Below are positions 63,646 to 64,000 of a stretch of DNA of 64,000 bases, piece by piece (within the stretch, counting starts at the first letter, position 1; every line of letters starts with the position of its first letter). A model generated the notes under the pieces. That model did not search any database and was not told the origin of the DNA. It saw only the letters and a program-made list of their open reading frames with translations. The position numbers and the translations under genes are program-made. The DNA is taken from positions 1 through 64,000 of the forward strand of contig CAZSBG010000010.1 of assembly GCA_964605145.1 (NCBI GenBank). Direction: 5' to 3'. This DNA is from CAZSBG01 sp964605145. GTDB lineage: Bacteria; Zhuqueibacterota; Zhuqueibacteria; Thermofontimicrobiales; Thermofontimicrobiaceae.

Positions 63646-64000
63646 TTAAAACACATCCTCAAATGTCCTTTTCAGCAATTTCCGATGTTTGATTATTTTC
63701 AATTTTGATTTGTAATATTTAATCCGATCAAAATTTCGGAGCACTTTGAGATAGGTTTTAATCAAAGGCTTCATGTCGGAAAGACTTCGGGGCAGCAATT
63801 CCAGGTTGATGATGCCCCGGTATTTTTGCTTTTTGAGCGTGGAAAGAATTTCATTCACAGGGAGTTCGCCTCCCATATCGAAGGGCAAATGCGCGTCGTA
63901 ATCCACCTTGCAATCCGAAAGATGCATGAATTTTATTTCGCCATTGGCTTGCTGCAAAAACTCCACAGGATTTTCGCCCTGCAGAAAATAGTGCGGCGCG
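63646..64000 (-). CDS. Sugar phosphate isomerase/epimerase-like TIM barrel, C-terminal fragment
   Basis: The C-terminal 118 residues of a gene that continues past the window end; the frame is open to position 64000 and no true start is present. The visible part has IKFMHLSDCKVDYD, a typical metal-site strand with the His and Asp of xylose-isomerase-like (AP endonuclease 2) TIM barrels, GGELPVNEILSTLKKQKYRG and GIINLELLPRS with the conserved Glu. This family includes IolE/IolI-type isomerases and endonuclease IV; the loop style favours a sugar isomerase/epimerase over a nuclease. A basic tail follows. A GTG at 63966 could mimic a start but lies inside the domain. Confidence 0.75.
   Translation of the reverse strand, partial: APHYFLQGENPVEFLQQANGEIKFMHLSDCKVDYDAHLPFDMGGELPVNEILSTLKKQKYRGIINLELLPRSLSDMKPLIKTYLKVLRNFDRIKYYKSKLKIIKHRKLLKRTFEDVF

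Overview
The window looks like chromosomal DNA of a free-living, Gram-negative, probably environmental bacterium of the FCB superphylum. I would place it near Calditrichota/KSB1 or Ignavibacteria rather than Bacteroidetes proper. The evidence is two secreted proteins ending in the NYPNPFN-type C-terminal sorting domain used by type IX secretion, a TonB-dependent receptor with a carboxypeptidase-like N-terminal domain, an RND efflux pump with its lipoprotein adaptor, and many lipoproteins. Clear Shine-Dalgarno sites (AAGGAGG and relatives) precede many genes, which is unlike typical Bacteroidetes. The genus cannot be named from the sequence. No phage, IS transposase, CRISPR array, rRNA or replication origin was seen.

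Layout. (1) 0.16-5.7 kb, minus strand: tRNA-Lys and a tight five-gene unit of TonB receptor, TPR protein, LytS-type histidine kinase, LytTR response regulator and a YfcE-like phosphoesterase. (2) 6.3-7.3 kb, plus: a secreted coiled-coil protein and a small unknown protein. (3) 7.3-17 kb, minus: MFS transporter, deoxynucleoside kinase, L-aspartate oxidase, a stand-alone receiver protein, a SpoIID-like protein, a CPBP protease, a TrmH-type methyltransferase, an EIIA-Ntr-like protein and an adenosine-specific kinase. (4) 17.3-33.4 kb, plus: trypsin-like lipoprotein, sugar nucleotidyltransferase, glycosyltransferase, M23 peptidase, amino acid permease, GH31 glucosidase, and two neighbouring VIT-vWA proteins with sorting domains. 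The second of these carries an in-frame TAG. (5) 33.4-43.3 kb, minus: RND pump and adaptor split by a broken four-helix-bundle gene, small lipoproteins, an isochorismatase-like hydrolase, a YHS-domain protein and a transketolase-like enzyme. (6) 44-53 kb, minus: a pentose/uronate-type catabolic cluster of SDR, GH4 glycosidase, Thr/Ser dehydratase, ribulokinase, ribulose-5-phosphate 4-epimerase, SSS symporter and Zn-dehydrogenase. (7) 53.2-56.4 kb, plus: an orphan TIR-like protein, a YhdH-type oxidoreductase and an acyl-CoA dehydrogenase. (8) 56.5-64 kb: GT9 glycosyltransferase and a transglutaminase-like protein (minus), a secreted GH13 protein and an unknown exported protein (plus), and the C-terminal part of a TIM-barrel isomerase (minus) cut by the window end.

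How it fits together. The window suggests a heterotrophic, carbohydrate-degrading lifestyle: exported GH31 and GH13 enzymes, a GH4 enzyme, sugar uptake, and a route from L-ribulose through xylulose 5-phosphate to a transketolase. It also carries envelope biogenesis genes and cell-surface proteins.

The most unusual material is between the genes. At least five families of short repeats occur, several as inverted pairs that bound gene-poor segments: CACGGAT, CACGAAG, CCCGAATCC, CAAATGACAAA, and a 10-bp terminal inverted repeat TAACCTGAAT. A 32-bp UUCG-hairpin sequence is nested at the same point in two CACGGAT-type copies. Two otherwise intact genes are interrupted by single in-frame stop codons.
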